A stretch of DNA of 64,000 nt, taken from positions 1-64,000 of the forward strand of contig WGMC01000043.1 of the NCBI GenBank assembly GCA_016125265.1, given 5' to 3'. Origin of the DNA: Planctomycetaceae bacterium. Lineage in GTDB: Bacteria > Planctomycetota > UBA1135 > GCA-002686595. Below, piece by piece: positions 61,967 to 64,000 of the stretch. The notes below the pieces were generated by a model. It saw nothing but the letters and a program-made list of their open reading frames with translations, was not told the origin of the DNA and did no database searches. Position 1 is the stretch's first letter. Each line of letters opens with the position of its first letter. A program made the translations under genes and the position numbers.

Positions 61967-62992
61967 TCACCCGCGCGGGCTGGCGTCCAGGCCCAGGGGC
62001 GCCAATCGCCCGGCGACGAGGTGGTGCCAACCGAGGCCGGCGATCATGGCCGCGTTGTCCGTGCAGTAGGCCGGCGACGGCAGGAGCACCGCGATGCCCG
62101 CCGCCGCGCCGCGCTCCGCCAGGGCCCCGCGCAGGCGCCGGTTCGCCGCCACGCCCCCGGCCGCCACGATGGTGCGGTAGCCGCCGCGCTCGGCCTCCTT
62201 GAGCGTGGGCTCGACCAGGGCATCCACCACCGCGGCTTCGAAGCTGGCGGCGACGTCGGCCGCGTCCGGGATGTCCTCCGGGGGCGGGGTCGCCGCCAGG
62301 GCGTTTTGGCCGCGCAGGTGGTAGAGCACCGCCGTTTTGATGCCACTGAAGCTGAACCCCGGTCGGCCAGGTTTCGCCCGGTACCGCGGGAACTGGATCG
62401 CCGCCGGATTGCCGGTGGCCGCAAGCCGCGAAAGGGCGGGGCCGCCCGGGTACCCGAGGCCCAGCAGGTTCGCGACCTTGTCGAACGCCTCGCCAGCGGC
62501 GTCGTCGAGCGTGCGCGAGACCAGCTCCAGCGCACCCGGCCCCTCCATGCGATAGAGCGCCGTGTGGCCACCCGACACCACCAGCGCCAGCGCCGGGTAG
62601 TGCACTTCGCCGTGTTCCATGGTCGCGGCGTACGCGTGGGCTTCGATGTGGTGCACACCGACGAGCGGCAGCCCGCGTGCGAACGCCAGCGCCTTGCCAA
62701 ACGAGAGCCCCACGAGCAGCGAACCCACCAGCCCCGGCTGCTGCGTGACCGCGATGGCCGCCAGGTCGTCGAACCGGGCACCGGCCCGCTCGAGGGCCAG
62801 GTCGACGACCTCCTCGATGCGGTCGAGGTGCGCCCGACCGGCCACCTCGGGCACGACCCCGCGGAACGCGGCGTGCAGCGGGTCCTGGTTCGCGACGACG
62901 CTGGAGCGCACCACGCGCCCGGCCTCGACCACCGCCGCGGCCGTGTCGTCGCACGAACTCTCGATCCCGAGCACCAGCCCCGATCCCGTCAT
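61967..62992 (-). CDS. tsaD: tRNA N6-adenosine threonylcarbamoyltransferase TsaD
   Basis: This 341-residue ASKHA-fold protein makes the t6A modification at position 37 of tRNAs reading ANN codons. Start motif L-V-L-G-I-E-S-S-C-D-D-T, metal site V-H-H-I-E-A-H, then V-S-G-G-H-T-A-L, D-D-A-A-G-E-A-F-D-K-V, G-Y-P-G-G-P, F-S-F-S-G-I-K-T-A-V, A-G-G-V-A-A-N and C-T-D-N-A-A-M-I. Its start overlaps the stop of the protease gene by 4 bases, so it is the second gene of that operon. Confidence 0.96.
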   Translation of the reverse strand: MTGSGLVLGIESSCDDTAAAVVEAGRVVRSSVVANQDPLHAAFRGVVPEVAGRAHLDRIEEVVDLALERAGARFDDLAAIAVTQQPGLVGSLLVGLSFGKALAFARGLPLVGVHHIEAHAYAATMEHGEVHYPALALVVSGGHTALYRMEGPGALELVSRTLDDAAGEAFDKVANLLGLGYPGGPALSRLAATGNPAAIQFPRYRAKPGRPGFSFSGIKTAVLYHLRGQNALAATPPPEDIPDAADVAASFEAAVVDALVEPTLKEAERGGYRTIVAAGGVAANRRLRGALAERGAAAGIAVLLPSPAYCTDNAAMIAGLGWHHLVAGRLAPLGLDASPRG

Positions 62993-64000
62993 TTCGGCCC
63001 CGCCGCGGCCTGGGCCAGGGCGTCCTCGGGCCGACGGCCGGACAAGAGCGCCAGGGCCGCCACCAAGTGCCGGTCCGGCGGGTGCTGGGGGATGAGGCTT
63101 TCGCCGCTGGACTTCTCCCAATCCTCGAGCGCCGCTCGGTGGGCGAGCGGCGGGCCGATCAACCCAAGCCAGGCGCCGATCTCGCGGCGCTCGTCGCGCT
63201 CCAACACGAGCTCCACGTCCGGTACCAAGCCCGCATCCCACGCGCCCGGCAGGTGCCGCTCGATCAGGCGACCGGCCGGGGTCAGATAGAGCGCGGTGGA
63301 GATGCGCGCCACGCCGCCCAGTTCCGGAAGGGGCGTCAGCGTCTGCACGGTGCCCTTGCCGTAACTCGCTTCGCCCACCAACACCGCCGCGCGGTGGTCC
63401 TGCAGGGCGCCCGCCAAGACTTCGGCCGCGCTCGCCGTCTGCGCGTCGATGAGCACGACGAGCGGCAGGTCCGCGAGGTTCGCGAGCGCGCGTTTCGCCA
63501 CCACCGTCTCGCGGCCCGTTCGCGTCTCGATCGTCACGAGCACACCCTCGCGCACGAAGCGGTTGGCGATCTCCGTTGCGGCCTCCAGCACGCCGCCGCG
63601 GTTGGCGCGCAGGTCCAGGACCAGCCCCGCCAGATGGGAGCTCCGCAGGCCGAGGATCGCGCGGTCGAACTCCTCGGGCGTGCGGCGGCTGAACGAGTCG
63701 ATGCAGACGTATGCGATGCCGCGCTCCGCGTCGACGAAGTACGCGTGGCGCACGGTGGGATCGACCACGGCCGCGGGCCGGATTTCGACCCGGCGGTGTT
63801 CGCCGTCGAGTCCGACGAGCAACACCCCGACGGGCAACCCCTTGGCCTCCTCGAGCCGCTGTTCGAGCGGCATGGGGTCGGCGGGCGGGACGGGCCGCCC
63901 CGCGACCTCGAGGATGCGGTCGCCCACACGCACACCCGCGACTTCGGCGGGGGACGCGGGAAGCGGGAACAGCACGCGGAACGGCTCGCCGAGGCCGGAG
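62989..64000 (-). CDS. S41-family C-terminal processing protease (partial)
   Basis: The gene runs off the window edge; its N-terminus is missing. The visible part starts within a PDZ domain (G-L-G-E-P-F-R-V-L-F-P-L-P-A-S-P-A-E-V-A-G-V-R-V-G-D-R-I). The protease core has Y-V-C-I-D-S-F-S, L-V-L-D-L-R-A-N-R-G-G, the catalytic serine in D-A-Q-T-A-S-A-A-E-V-L-A-G and the lysine in G-E-A-S-Y-G-K-G-T-V-Q. Such enzymes degrade or mature extracytoplasmic proteins, recognising C-termini. The coupling to tsaD is by ATGA overlap. Confidence 0.92.
   Translation of the reverse strand, partial: SGLGEPFRVLFPLPASPAEVAGVRVGDRILEVAGRPVPPADPMPLEQRLEEAKGLPVGVLLVGLDGEHRRVEIRPAAVVDPTVRHAYFVDAERGIAYVCIDSFSRRTPEEFDRAILGLRSSHLAGLVLDLRANRGGVLEAATEIANRFVREGVLVTIETRTGRETVVAKRALANLADLPLVVLIDAQTASAAEVLAGALQDHRAAVLVGEASYGKGTVQTLTPLPELGGVARISTALYLTPAGRLIERHLPGAWDAGLVPDVELVLERDERREIGAWLGLIGPPLAHRAALEDWEKSSGESLIPQHPPDRHLVAALALLSGRRPEDALAQAAAGPK

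Overview
This 64-kb window is a GC-rich (roughly 70%) bacterial chromosome segment. Gene content points to a Planctomycetota-type bacterium. The pointers are an UnbV/ASPIC FG-GAP protein next to an NqrB/RnfD-like membrane protein, large secreted beta-propeller proteins with the C-terminal domain common in marine planctomycetes, a very acidic FtsK, split CoaB and CoaC, many GTG/TTG starts, and several start codons placed 6-8 nt after a -10-like hexamer. The lineage is inferred from family content, not from a marker gene.

Layout. (1) 1-5.9 kb is accessory DNA: an Mrr-like nuclease missing its N-terminus, an unknown protein and an RloC/PrrC-like ATPase form a coupled operon. It is followed by three integron attC sites (4411-4474, 4939-4998, 5872-5931) that delimit two gene cassettes, one unknown and one TIR-like. 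No integrase is in view. (2) 6-12.7 kb: UnbU-like/UnbV-like pair, a THUMP-like methyltransferase and an NtrC-type regulator whose ATPase motifs are broken. (3) 12.7-13.6 kb is a non-coding mosaic of palindromic repeats. (4) 13.7-31.4 kb: membrane protein, degenerate kinase-like protein, WecE-type aminotransferase, serine hydrolase, Rieske-flavodoxin fusion, phosphoesterase, haloalkane-dehalogenase-like hydrolase, an AbiE-type toxin-antitoxin pair with a phased operator array, hybrid kinase, HD protein and DAHP synthase. (5) 32.2-36.8 kb is a housekeeping operon: tpiA-secG-pyrE-yicC-gmk-coaC-coaB. (6) 37-46.8 kb is a patched region: RhlE-type helicase, a frameshifted galactose-oxidase-like gene, a beta-propeller gene, a decayed copy of the helicase 3' end, a second nucleotidyltransferase/regulator pair interrupted by an amber codon, and IS3 and IS66 remnants. 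(7) 46.8-60.5 kb: ftsK, an FtsK-like gene lacking the motor, then rimO-pgsA-pgpA-spoIIE-like-mazG-like-priA with mostly overlapping starts and stops, and a SulP transporter. (8) 60.8-64 kb, minus strand: S41 protease (cut by the window edge), tsaD and carA.

The most notable points are the integron array carrying defence-type cargo, the motorless FtsK paralogue with a gamma domain, the 18-bp-phased operator array of the AbiE-like module, and the NtrC-family protein that has lost its Walker A lysine. All functional calls come from reading motifs; no database search was run.
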